In this document: piece after piece, positions 54,024 through 64,000 of the stretch
Numbering within the stretch: the stretch's first letter is position 1
Layout: each line of letters starts with the position of its first letter
DNA from: DYRB01 sp963709645
Lineage (GTDB): Bacteria > Pseudomonadota > Gammaproteobacteria > Chromatiales > Chromatiaceae
Assembly (NCBI GenBank): GCA_963709645.1
Contig: CAVPXP010000016.1
Coordinates: forward strand, 1-64,000
DNA length: 64,000 nt
Reading direction: 5' to 3'
Notes under the pieces: generated by a model
The model's database searches: none
Told to the model about the DNA's origin: nothing
Seen by the model: the letters and a program-made list of their open reading frames with translations, nothing else
Position numbers and translations under genes: made by a program

Positions 54024-55930
54024 TTGGCTGAAAGCCGACCGGCTAACGGCTCCTCGACAACAGGAACCCCGCACGGTCTGTGCAGCGCAGGTGACACCTT
54101 GTTCACGAGCCGGAAACCGGCAGCACCGACAGGCAGGACCAGAGGCCAGATCATCCAACGTCTGGAGCACCTCCGCGAGTGGGTCGCCCGGACGCCGATC
54201 GCCGCGTTCGTCGTCATGACGGCTACGGTGTTCATCGCTGAGCATTTGAGCCTCTGGAGGCTGGTCGGGCGGTTTCCGGCCTTGAGTGCGATCGAGTCCG
54301 TGATCGAACTCCTGGTCGACCTCGTCATCGTCCTGCCCGTCTTGATTTTCCTGTTTGTCCTTCCGACCGCGCGGAACATCCGCCAGCGTCAAGCATCGGA
54401 ACTTGCCCTCCGGGCCGCTCACGACGAACTGGAGGTTCGGGTGAGAGAGCGGACAGCCGCGTTGGAAGAGTCCAACCGGAGGCTTCGCGAGGAGTCGGAG
54501 GAGCGGCGGGGCGCCGAGAAGGCCGTCGAATTCCAGGCGAGCCTTCTCGACGCGGTGGAGCAGGCGGTGGTGGCGACCGATGGCGAGGGCCGGGTCCTGT
54601 TCTGGAACCGCTTCGCCGAGGACCTCTACGGCTGGATCGCGTCCGAGGTGAAAGGGCGCCGCCTCGAGGACGTCCTGACCTTTGTCCAGGTGGATGGCCA
54701 GCGCCTCGACCCGTGCGCGCAGTGCGCGAAGATGTGTCAGCTGGACCGGCGAGGTCGAGGCCGTCCGGCGCGATGGCTCGCGCTTTCCGGCCCTACCTCG
54801 CCTGCTCGGGCCGGCCGGGCGATGGCGAAGGCAAGCTCTTTCTCTCGTTCGACATCACGGACTGGAAGCGTGCCGAGGAGGCCCTTCGGGAGTCCGAGGA
54901 GAAGTACAGCAATCTGGTGGAGAACGCCCCGACCGGCGTCTTCATCTACCAACATGACAAGCTGGCCTTCGTCAATCCCAAGTTCGCGCAGCTGCTGGAG
55001 AGCTCCCGCGACGAGTTGCTGGAGGTCAATGCCTGGTCCCTCGTACATGGCGACGACCGCGAGCGGGTCAGGGAGATCGCGCGCACGAGGGCTTTCCGGG
55101 GAGCCGGTCGCCCGATGAATACGAGTGCCGGCTGATCACCAAGACAGGCAGGGTGCGGTGGGTCACCATGCGCAATACGCTGATCCGCTTCCGCGGAGAC
55201 GCTTGCCGTCCTGGGCAATGTTCAGGATGTGACCGACCGGAAGCGCATGGAGACGAAGCTCCACCAGCTCTCGGCGCGTCTGCTGACGATCCAGGAGGAT
55301 GAGCGGCGGCGGGTGGCGCGGGACCTGCACGACAGCGTCGGGCAGACCCTCACGGGGATCAAGTTCATGGTCGAGGCCGCATTGGTCGGCCCTTGGCCGG
55401 ACGCAGGTCGGCCAGGCCTGGAGGGATTGCGCTCCCTGGTGCCGACGATCCAGGATGCGGTGGAAGAGGTGCGGCGCATCTCCACGGAGCTTCGGCCGTC
55501 GATCCTCGACGATCTGGGCCTGCTGCCGACTATCGCCTGGTATGTCCGGGAGTTCGAGAAGCTCCACCCAGGCCTCGATGTGTCGCAGCAGATCCGAGTG
55601 TCAGAGTCCGATGTCCCTGACACCTTGCGGACCCCGATCTTTCGGATTCTCCAGGAGGCGACCAATAACGTCGCGAAGCACAGCGGCGCCGGGCGTCTGG
55701 AGATCGCGCTCGACGACCGGGCCGGGGGCCTGCGGTTGCGGGTGCAGGACGACGGCCTTGGCTTCGATCCGGGGGCACTGCCGGTGGAGGGCGGCAACGG
55801 GGGCTCGGGCCTGAGCTCCATGCGCGAACGCACGGAGCTTTCCGGAGGTGTCTTCTCGCTGCGGGCGGCCCCTGGCACTGGGACGACCATCGAGGCCGAG
55901 TGGCGGCTCGATCCGCCCCTCAGCGTGTGA
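54024..55930 (+). pseudogene. PAS-domain NarL-type sensor histidine kinase, frameshifted several times
   Basis: Joined over three frames, the order is: an N-terminal membrane pair (AAFVVMTATVFIAEHLSLWR; VIELLVDLVIVLPVLIFLFV), a coiled coil (about 54400-54530), a first PAS (VVATDGEGRVLFWNRFAEDL), a second PAS (NLVENAPTGVFIYQHDKLAF), HisKA_3 (RRRVARDLHDSVGQTLTGIK, phospho-His in the LHDS) and a HATPase (ILQEATNNVAKHSG). Frame changes occur near 54715, 54790, 55090 and 55200. The coding content is clean between them, so sequencing errors are likely. It converges on, and overlaps by 11 bp, the NarL-type regulator that is its probable partner. Confidence 0.8.
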
Positions 55931-56588
55931 CCAGTCCTTTCTCGATGGCGATGGCGGTGAGGGCGCTGGCGCTGTTGACGTTGAGCTTGCGCATCAGGTT
56001 CGCCCGGTGCTTCTCCACGGTCTTCTCGCTGATGCTCAGGAGATTGCCGATCTCGCGGCTGCGGTAGCCCTCGGCAACCAACTTGAGAACCTCGCGCTCG
56101 CGGACCGACAGGGTGTCGAATGCCGAGCGCGGTCCAGCGTTCCGCTCGGTCCCGCCCTTGCGGTTGAGGAAGGCGGCGACCACCTGCGTCGCCACGGCGG
56201 CGCTCAGATAGCGCTCCCCCGCCACCACGCTGCGCGCGGCGAGCAGCAGCTCCGCCGCACTGGCGTCCTTCAGCAGGTAGCCGTCGGCGCCGTCCTCGAT
56301 GGCACGGAAGATGTATTCCTCGTTGCGGTGGGCGGTCATGATCAGCACCCGTGTCTTGGGCGCCACCCGCTTGACCTCCTTGAGGGCGGTCAGGCCATCC
56401 ATCCGCGGCATCGACAGGTCGAGGATCAGCAGATCCGGGGACAGTTCCCGGACCTGTTGGATGGCCTCGAGTCCGTCCGTCGCTTCGCCCACCAGTTCCA
56501 GGTCGGGCTCGCCGGCAAAGATCGCGCGCAGGCCTTCTCGGAGGATCCTGTGGTCCTCGACGAGGACGATTCGGGCCGGTTTGGTCAA
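55920..56588 (-). CDS. NarL/LuxR-type response regulator
   Basis: The 222-residue protein has a receiver domain with the acidic pocket (VLVEDHRILREGL) and phospho-Asp57 in LILDLSMPRMDG. A LuxR-type HTH follows (LSVREREVLKLVAEGYRSRE, then TVEKHRANLMRKL). It pairs with the adjacent convergent kinase, an unusual arrangement since such pairs are more often in one operon. Target genes are not evident; the nearby multicopper oxidase and metal adaptor are candidates only by position. Confidence 0.92.
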   Translation of the reverse strand: MTKPARIVLVEDHRILREGLRAIFAGEPDLELVGEATDGLEAIQQVRELSPDLLILDLSMPRMDGLTALKEVKRVAPKTRVLIMTAHRNEEYIFRAIEDGADGYLLKDASAAELLLAARSVVAGERYLSAAVATQVVAAFLNRKGGTERNAGPRSAFDTLSVREREVLKLVAEGYRSREIGNLLSISEKTVEKHRANLMRKLNVNSASALTAIAIEKGLVTR

Positions 56589-56675
56589 GGTATCGAGTCT
56601 CCGCCGCTACTCTCGTGTCTCGCGCACTGCGCTGCCGTCTCCCGGGCTGGCCAGCCGCCCCGGACCGCAAGCTTA

Positions 56676-56832
56676 GGCGATTTCTGTCAAATCATGTACC
56701 AGCTAGCTTGTCTTTGCGCCCGCCTTCTTTGTCGCGCCAGCAGTCACATAGCCCAGCTATGCTCCTGCCGGTGCTCCTTGAAGGCGGACGTAAATCCGGC
56801 GCCATCTGGTACATGATTCTCCGGCAATCGCC
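56676..56832 (-). mobile_element. 157-bp miniature inverted-repeat element, copy B
   Basis: This is the inverted counterpart of copy A at 3958-4114, same length, 146 of 157 positions alike. Its terminal inverted repeats are better preserved: 27-bp arms, both beginning GGCGATT and ending AATCATGTACCAG, differing only in the variable centre. It lies 88 bp upstream of the response regulator start codon. Confidence 0.78.
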
Positions 56833-57678
56833 TTATTCCCTCGCGGCACGGCTTTCACCTCTCGGTGCGATCGAAGGAAACGCTGATCAAAGCGTTGTCC
56901 CTAAGGCTCGCGGTGAAGCCTGCTGCACCGGCGCTGCACTTGGGCGCAAGTCCCTTGCGGCCAAGTACCCTTTGCGGACAAACTACTCCGCTCGGAGCGG
57001 GAAAAAGAAATCCGCGACCCGTACCACGAAAACCAAAAAATACTGTGCTCCCCATGCGCAGAATGGGTGGAAGGCCCCATATGTCAATTCCCCCAATTTC
57101 GATACCTTGTCAACCAATAGTCAGGTTTCGGCCCGCCGTTGGTGTGCGGCGGCGAACGGCCGGATCTTCCGGGGCTGTAGTCGCCCCAAAGTCAACCTAA
57201 GGCAAGGCTAGGGCCGTCCGAGGCGCAAAGCGCCTCGGCGGACTTGTCCTAGCCATACCCGAATCGACCGGTTCCCAGGCATCGCGATTAGGCGGGCCGG
57301 AAACCTCGCCCAGGGACAACCCAGCGGATAGAGGGTACGCGAGCCGTTCGCGTGCGGGGCTCTCTAGTCCGGCAGGGCAGGCGTGGCAAAAGGACCGCCG
57401 CGCGGGACGGTTTGCCGAGCGAGACCGAGAACCTCGTCAGGACCGGGCCCCAAGTCACCGTCAGTGACTGGGGCACGCTGGAAGACGGGGTGAAACCAGG
57501 ACCATCAGCGCGGGAAGCGGCGAGATGCAGAACCGGAGGACCGGCCGCCGGGCGGGGCCCTGCCGGACAGCGATCAGATTACGTCCAGAAGGTGACGAAG
57601 CGATGGGCAGAGGCGGAGTGAGTGGGCATGTGTTCGATCCCCAAAAACTTGAAGCGAGAGGTGGAGAGGTGAACCGAA
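56833..57678. other. Structured intergenic region, possible non-coding RNA
   Basis: No credible gene occurs in this 846-bp stretch. Three good hairpins follow one another: 57206-57254 (outer GGCTAGG/CCTAGCC with inner GTCCG/CGGAC and AGGCG/CGCCT), 57329-57366 (TAGAG/CTCTA with inner ACGCGA/TCGCGT) and 57448-57473 (CCCC-AAGTCAC / GTGACT-GGGG). The spacing looks like a folded RNA or an intron or mobile-element remnant. I cannot assign a family. Confidence 0.45.
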
Positions 57679-60600
57679 ATGAGCAAGGTTAAATTGGCAC
57701 CCGACAGTCGTCGGCGCCGGTACTCCAGATGGCTGCATCTGGTACTGGCTGGAACCATAGCGTTTGGCTGGGGGATGGGGCAGGGCGTTGCGGTGGCAGG
57801 CGACGCCGCAAGCAGGCCGATACCCTCTAAGTCGGCCAACAGGGCGGCGCTCAAGGACGCCGCCCAGGCCATTCTCGAGAACTCCTCCGCTTCGATTCAG
57901 AAGGGAACGGGTACCCTCCAGTCGGGACCGGTGGTTCAGGCGCTCCCGACGTCGGACGTCGATGAAACCGCGGTACCGCACTATTTCGGCCCCTTCCCGA
58001 ACTGGGCCAACAGCCCATTCACGCTGCCCGACGCCACAGTCTTTATCGACGGCGACGGTGGCGGGGCCGAGGCCACGGCAACCGTCGGTGCCAATGGTGT
58101 CGTAACCGGCATCACCGTCACGAATCCGGGCAGCGGCTACACCTGGGCGACGCCCGAGATTGTAGGTGCTGGAACCGGGGCGGCAGCAGCCGCCACGGTC
58201 ACCACATCAGGCGTGGTTACCAGTGTCACCGTCGATGCCCCCGGTGCGGGCTACACGGCGCCGGTCGTAGCGTTCACGAGCGGCACGGGGCCGCCGACTC
58301 CGGTGCAGGTGGGCAACCCGTTGATTGCGAGGGTTTATGCGAGTGATGGTGCGACGAACTCATGTCCGTGCAGGACAAGACACCGTTGCCCGAGCGGGCA
58401 CACTTACGAGCTTTCAGACCTATCCGAGATGGCGGCAGACGTTGGGCAAGTCAGTTCAATGCCTATGTCTTGCGCCCGACGAGCACTCCCAATCAATACA
58501 TCGTGATCTACGACAGCGGCTCGCTGAACGTGCTGGCGGGGCCGGACGGGCAGATCGTCTTTGCTGCCGCCAATGTCGCCGTTCAGGCCGGTGACAGGCT
58601 CGGACGTTACGGGCTGGGGCGTTCCATGTGACTGACAACCGGCGACTGACATTCTGCGTCGTATCCTGCCGGAGCTGCACCGACTCAAGGCAGCACGATC
58701 TACGCTCGGGGTTGCGCCTTATCCGATCTACCGGCGCAGATATGCCCGCACCTACTCCTTCGGCGCCATGGTCACTCCACTAGCGGGGACGCGCACCCAC
58801 GGCCCAAGCCACCGGCACCGTCTATGGCGGTCTCGACGCGGTTGCGTGGAGTGCTACCCAACAGGCTTTGACATATGAAAATCCCACCGTCGATGTCGAC
58901 ATGCCGGACGGACCGGACGGCGTGAAGCCCACTCTGATTCTGAACAAGGTGGCCGCTGGCGACCGCTGGACCATCGATTCGATCACGGTCTCCCCGACGC
59001 AGCCGGGCTCCGGCTATTCGTCGCCCCGAACGTCGTCATCCGCGACGGCACGCTCTACGACCCGACGGTCAACGCCGGTCACCGGCCCCGCGGCGACAGC
59101 CGACGCTGTACGTCCAGACGGTAGCGCTGGACAGCTTCGGGTCAGGCTACTCCACGGCCCCGACGGTCACGATCCCGATACGCTCCCTGGGATCGGTGAC
59201 GGCGCTTCGGCCACGGCCACGGTCGACGCGGGTGGCGTCACTTCCATCGCCCTCACGAGTGGCGGCTCCGGGTACATCACCGGGGGCGGCATCAAGAAGT
59301 TCGTCGACGACCTGCCGATGCTGTGCAACCCGGCGATCACCGGACCCGGTAGCTGCGCCGACGCCGCTGCCGCGAACAACCTGGGCAAGTACCTGCCGAT
59401 CGCGGTGCCCGACACCGACCACCTTCCCGGGCTCGGACTACTACAGGATCGGACTGGTGCAGCAGCGCGACTGCATGACATCGTCCACGCCTGGCTGCGA
59501 AGCACTCCCTGCCACCGGGGGCACCTTGCTGCGCGAGTACGTGCAGCTTTCCACGGACGGCTCTGGGGTCGCCCTCTACACCGACAATGTTGACGGCACC
59601 ACGAGCGCGACTCAGATCACCCTGCCCGACAGCTCCCTGGCCTTCGGGGTGACCGAGCCCAGCTACCTGGGTCCGGTGATCCTGGCTCGGAAGGACCGCC
59701 CGGTTCGGGTGACCTTCTACAACCTCCTGCCGACCGGCAGCGGCGGCGACCTGATCATCCCCACGGACTCGACCCTGATGGGCTCTGGCCCCGGCCCGCT
59801 CTCGCAGGAGTGGACCAATCCGCCCGACGACCTAGGAACGGTTATGGACGGTATCCGGAACCCCTTGTGCACCCAGTACCCGAAGAGCGAGGAGTGCTTC
59901 AAGGACAACCGGGCGACCTTGCATCTGCACGGCGGACTCAGCCCCTGGATCAGCGACGGTACGCCGCACCAGTGGATTGCCCCATTTGGCGAGGCCACCG
60001 ACTACCCCGAGGGCGCGAGCGTGGGTAACGTCCCCGATATGGGGACGCTAGACGACAGTGCCTGGCGTGCCCAACTGCTCGGGCCCGGACGACGGCTGCC
60101 AGACCTTCTACTGGACCAACCAGCAGTCCGCGCGGCTGATGTTCTACCATGACCATGCCTTCGGCACGACGCGGCTGAACGTGTATCTGGGCGAGGCCGC
60201 GGGCTACCTGATCTCCGACGACACCGAGATGAGCCTGCTCCCGGCGACCCCGGACAACCCCACTGGTCGCGGACTGATCCCCGCCGAGCAGATCCCGCTC
60301 ATCATCCAGGACCGGACCTTCGTGCCTGATGCGGCGCAGATGGCCGAGCAGGACCCGACCTGGGACTACGCCCGCTGGGGCGGCGAGGGCAACTTCTGGT
60401 ACCACCACGTCTACATGCCGGCCCAGAACCCGGGCGACCCCTCGGGCATGAGTGGCTTCGGCCGCTGGATGTACGGGCCCTTCTTCTGGCCGCCGGCGAC
60501 CCCGCCGCACGGGCCTATTGCCAACCCGTACTACAACAAGGACCCCGCTACCGACTTCACGACGGAACTGGCGGTCCCCTGTAGCCTCGACGATTGGACG

Positions 60601-62883
60601 ACCTGGCAGTACCCGGTCGACCCGTTCTGCGAGCCGCCCCAGATCCCGGGCACGCCCAACATCTCGTCCGGCATGGAGCAGTTCAACGACACGCCGCTGG
60701 TGAACGGGACCGCCTATCCGACCCTCACGGTGGAGCCGAAGGCGTACCGTTTCCGCGTCCTGAACGCGGCGAACGACCGCTTCTTCAACCTGCAGCTGTA
60801 CGTGGGCGATCCGGCACACCGCTGACCCGGTGGTAGGCCCCACGGAGGTGGCGCTCAATCCGGCGGAGGTGGCGGCCGCGCAGCTCGATCCGGTGGTCTT
60901 CCCGACACCGGTCCAGGGCGCTGCCACCGCGGGTCCCGACTGGATCGTGATCGGCTCCGAGGGCGGCTTCCTGCCGGCCCCGGTGGTCGTGGACGGCCAG
61001 CAGCCGACCACCTGGATCACCGACCCGACCCGCTTCGACGTCGGCCACGTGGACCTGCACTCGCTGCTGGTGGCGCCGGCCGAGCGTTTGGACGTGATCG
61101 TCGACTTCTCGCAGTTCGCGGGCAAGACGCTGATCGTCTACAACGATGCACCCGCCGCCTTCCCGGCCCGGGTCCCCAGCTACGACTACTACACTGGGGC
61201 ACCGGACCAGTACCCGGTCGGGCGCACCGACGATCCTGCCGGGCTATGGACCCAACACCCGCACCGTCATGCAGATCAAGGTCGTAGGCACGGCGGCATC
61301 CTGCCTTCAACGTCAGGAAGCTGCAAAACGCCTTCTCGCACAAGGCGAACGGCTCCGGCGTGTTCGAGTCCGGCCAGCACCCGATCATCGTCGGGCAGGC
61401 GGCCTACAACTCGGCCTATGGAACGAGCTTCGTCGGCGGCAGCAACTGCAACACGCCCGCCAGCGATCCGGTCAATCCGCTCGACCTGGGCAACGACACC
61501 GACCTGGCGTGTGACGGGCTCGCCCGGATCGACGATCAGGGCATGACCTGGTACGGCTTCAACACGCTCCTTACCGGGACGACGAACAAGGTGAAGGTCC
61601 AGATCCAGCCCAAGGCGCATCCACGACGAGATGAACTCGGCGACCTTCGACGAGTTCGGCCGGATGTCCGCGAACATGGGCCTGGAGATCGTGCCGGCCA
61701 CGGCGGCGCTGCTGAACATCGTTCTGTACCCGTACGTCAACCCGACCACGGAGTTCATCGACGGCACCAAGCTGCCGGACAGCATGACCGTGACCCCGAT
61801 CAAGGGGGTCGGCCGCGGACGGAACCCAGGTGGCGGACGACGGTACCCAGATCTGGAAGATCACCCACAACGGCGTGGACACGCACCCGCTGCACTTCCA
61901 TCTGTACGACGTGCAGTTGCTCAACCGGGTCGCCTGGGACAACATCATCACCCCGACCGATCCCACGGAGCTGGGCTGGAAGGACACGGTGCGGGTGAGC
62001 CCGCTCCAGGACACCATCGTCGCCTTGCGGCCGATCCTCCCGGTGCTGCCGTTCGAGCTGCCCAACAGCGTCCGGCTCTTGAATCCGGCCATGCCGATGG
62101 GTTCACGCTCGGCTTCAACAACGTGGGCGCCGATGGTCAGCCGACCGCACCGATCGTCAACCAGCTCGTCAACTATGGCTGGGAGTACGTCTGGCACTGC
62201 CACATCCTGAGCCATGAGGAGATGGACATGATGCGGCCGCAGTCGCTGGCGCTGCCGGTGGCTGCCCCGAGTGGGGTGACCTTGTCGCCCACCTGGGCCG
62301 GCGCGTCCACCAGCGTCACCGTCACCTGGAACGACAACTCGATCAACGAGTCGGGATTCCAGGTGCAAAGGAGTAGTAACGGGACGGACTGGACGACCGT
62401 CGATACGGTGTCATCGCTGGCGGACGATCCCAACATCAAGCAGGAGCGGAGCTACACCGACACGACTGCTGGCACGGCTGCGGACACCTACTCCTACCGG
62501 GTGGTGGCGCAGAACAGCGTCGGCTACGGCGAGGAGTTTGGGAGCCTCACCCTCGAGGCGGCGTCAGGCGCCATGCCGCTGCCGCTCGCGCCTCCGACGA
62601 ACCTAGTGGGAAGGCAGAGCAGGCGTAACGGCACCCAGCGTTGGGTCGACTTGACGTGGACCGACAATTCGGGAGAGAGACGGCGTACTTGGTCCAGCGG
62701 AACAACCCCGTCTCTGGTCAGTGTACGGGCACCACCTGGACTGATCAGGCCACTCTGGCCCCGAACACTCAGTCCTGGCGGGGCAATGTGCTGAACACAT
62801 TGTTCCCCCTGTGCTACCGGGTCGTGACAATAGCGGGTACGGAGACGGCACCGTCGAACGCGGTGCTGATAACCTACCCATAG
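57679..62883 (+). pseudogene. Very large multicopper oxidase with fibronectin-type C terminus, many frameshifts
   Basis: Pieces in all three frames form one exported protein of roughly 1,700 residues. It has a signal segment (WLHLVLAGTIAFGWGMGQGV). Several beta repeats of the GSGY type follow (ITVTNPGSGY, VTVDAPGAGY, TVSPTQPGSGY, DSFGSGY, LTSGGSGY). Then come cupredoxin domains with copper ligands in LHLHGGLSPW, MFYHDHAFGTTRLN, THPLHFHLYDVQLLN and VWHCHILSHEEMDMM, and two fibronectin III-like domains (about 62260-62880). At least twelve frame changes occur, for example near 58360, 58631, 58860, 59030, 59430, 60060, 60825, 61250, 61620, 61820, 62095 and 62640. Copper sites are intact in the joined reading, so much of this may be sequencing error, but decay cannot be excluded. 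Confidence 0.75.
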
Positions 62884-62910
62884 GCGCCTTACCCTAGTCA
62901 AGCCTTGACT

Positions 62911-62948
62911 ATCGGGGAAGGGAGCAATCCCTTCCCCGATTTTTTTTT
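62911..62948 (+). terminator. Rho-independent terminator of the multicopper oxidase
   Basis: A perfect 13-bp stem (62911-62923 with 62928-62940) and a GCAA tetraloop are followed by eight T residues (62941-62948). It is among the strongest terminators in the window and separates the oxidase from the metal efflux adaptor. Confidence 0.93.
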
Positions 62949-63080
62949 GCGCGTCGCACCGACTTTTCGATTGCGTGCGGCGCCCGTTGGCGGCAGGCTG
63001 GTCCGCGTCGCAACGGCCTGCCGACTCGTACCCCGTTCCGTGGACATCTGCCCCCCGGACACCTTAGGAGCTGTCTTCAG

Positions 63081-64000
63081 ATGAGATTCCCCCTGTCCCT
63101 ACCCCTTCGCCGCCGCGGGCTCGAACGAGCCTTGGCGCTGACTTTCGTCGGCCTGACGTTGGCTGGATGCGGCCCAGAGGCGCCGGCCACCGACGCCTCG
63201 ACGGCCGTGGGGCCTGCCCTCGAACACGCCCGGAAGCACTCGGATCCGGCCTATGTGTGCCCGATGCACCCTCAAGTGGTGAGCCCGGAGCCGGGCCGAT
63301 GTCCGATCTGCGGCATGGATCTGGTGGCCAGGGAGGCGGAGGCTGCCGAGGCCGATCCGCAGGCCGCGGCAGGTGCCGATGAGGTGCCCGCGATCTCAGT
63401 CTCCGATGCCGTGGTGAATCAGCTGGGGGTGCGTACCGCGGCGGTGCGCCGGGGGACGCTCGATCTGGAGGTGCAGGGCTTCGGCACCTTCGCCCGCAGC
63501 GCGGGGACGTCCAACCTGTTGGTGGTGGCCCAGGTCTTCGAACGCGAGGCACCGCTGCTGCGCCAAGGGCAGGCCGCACGGGTGCGCCTTCCGAGCCTGG
63601 GGTCGCGGGAGTGGAGCGGGACTGTGACGAGCATCGAGACCCAGATCAACCCTTCGACCCATACGCTGCAGTTCCGTCTGTCCGTCGACAGCGAGGGCGT
63701 CCCGGTCCCGGCCGGGACCACGGCCCTGGTGACGGTGAGGGTCGACAAGGTGATGGACGCGCTCCTGGTCCCGCGCGAGGCAGTGATCGTGACGGGCAAG
63801 GGCGCACGGGTGGTCGTAGCCCAAGGCGGCGGCCGTTTCCAGCCGCGGGCGGTGGAGGCCGAGGACCTCGGTGCGGAGGAAATCGTGGTCCGCAAGGGGC
63901 TGAGCGAGGGTGAGCAGGTGGTGGTTTCTGCCCAGTTCCTGCTCGACTCCGAAGCCAACCTCCAGGCAGGATTGAAACGCTTGTCCGGGGGGCTGGCTTC
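63081..64000 (+). CDS. CusB-like heavy-metal efflux adaptor, lacking the hairpin region, cut by window end
   Basis: The lipoprotein signal ends in LTLAGC (Cys about 33). A heavy-metal-binding domain follows: YVCPMHPQVVSPEPGRCPIC and GMDL. Then comes VSDAVVNQLGVRTAAVRRGT. The reading jumps from GFGTFARSAGTSN straight to LLVVAQVFEREAPLLRQGQA, where CusB family members normally have the lipoyl and alpha-hairpin domains, roughly 100 residues. The beta-barrel and membrane-proximal parts are intact up to the window end. CusB links CusA and CusC for Cu(I)/Ag(I) export; without the hairpin it could not dock the outer-membrane channel. The gene continues beyond 64000. Confidence 0.82.
   Translation, partial: MRFPLSLPLRRRGLERALALTFVGLTLAGCGPEAPATDASTAVGPALEHARKHSDPAYVCPMHPQVVSPEPGRCPICGMDLVAREAEAAEADPQAAAGADEVPAISVSDAVVNQLGVRTAAVRRGTLDLEVQGFGTFARSAGTSNLLVVAQVFEREAPLLRQGQAARVRLPSLGSREWSGTVTSIETQINPSTHTLQFRLSVDSEGVPVPAGTTALVTVRVDKVMDALLVPREAVIVTGKGARVVVAQGGGRFQPRAVEAEDLGAEEIVVRKGLSEGEQVVVSAQFLLDSEANLQAGLKRLSGGLA

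Noticed and set aside
56865..57200. Plus-strand frame of 111 codons in the structured gap
   Set aside because: It starts outside any ribosome-binding context and has no recognisable domain.
57440..57600. Group II intron domain or retroelement RNA
   Set aside because: I could not find the conserved 5' GUGYG start, domain V hairpin or a reverse transcriptase reading frame.

Overview
The window is high-GC DNA from a gammaproteobacterium. The block running rpmF-plsX-fabH-fabD-fabG-acpP-fabF-pabC-mltG-tmk-holB-pilZ-tatD has the classic gammaproteobacterial order. The many multiheme and c-type cytochrome genes, a DsrC-like sulfur-relay protein and the hairpin-rich dispersed repeats suggest a sulfur-oxidising, possibly purple sulfur (Chromatiales-like) relative. 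That placement is inference; there is no rRNA or other taxonomic marker here.

Layout. 0-4.5 kb: an NmrA-type reductase with a DUF1772 protein, a TAXI-type TRAP solute-binding protein, and 1.1 kb of non-coding DNA with two miniature inverted-repeat elements. 4.5-8 kb: a CDP-alcohol phosphatidyltransferase and a membrane sulfatase-fold protein facing an FkbM methyltransferase. 8-17 kb: an SLC13 permease with RCK_C domains, an L,D-transpeptidase lipoprotein, a RIO kinase, gamma-glutamyltransferase with a dicarboxylate symporter, a relic of nhaR and a Ca/Na antiporter. 17.4-19.7 kb: an octaheme c-type cytochrome with its membrane cytochrome b partner. 19.7-20.9 kb: a collapsed MmeI-like restriction-methylation gene carrying hairpin repeats. 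21-26.8 kb: an RND efflux pair, a small lipoprotein and an unknown gene. 26.8-38.3 kb: sugar-phosphate mutarotase, a cupin-like protein, a c5-like cytochrome, an HNH nuclease, a Tat-exported split-Soret-like diheme protein, lgt, a TldD/PmbA-like pair, an IclR regulator, GNAT acetyltransferase, ribosomal oxygenase and a DMT exporter. 38.6-42.7 kb: an OmpA-like protein, purB with a DsrC-like gene, HugZ-like and DUF3050 genes. 42.8-54 kb: the fatty-acid, cell-wall and replication operon. 54-56.6 kb: a convergent NarL-type sensor kinase and regulator. 56.7-64 kb: the second copy of the 157-bp miniature element, a structured intergenic region, a very long multicopper oxidase and a truncated CusB-like metal efflux adaptor.

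Two cautions shape the annotation. First, many genes carry one-base frameshifts, including genes expected to be essential (purB, plsX). Several fall in short homopolymers, so uncorrected long-read errors are more likely than true decay; the densest cases are the OmpA-like gene, the sensor kinase and the multicopper oxidase. Second, some losses look real, because large internal segments are missing: the MmeI-like gene, the nhaR relic and the CusB-like adaptor.

Functionally, the fab block supplies the acyl-ACP pathway from PlsX to FabF. The octaheme/cytochrome b pair, the c5-like cytochrome and the split-Soret-like protein point to a rich periplasmic redox inventory. The multicopper oxidase and CusB-like adaptor suggest copper handling at the right edge.
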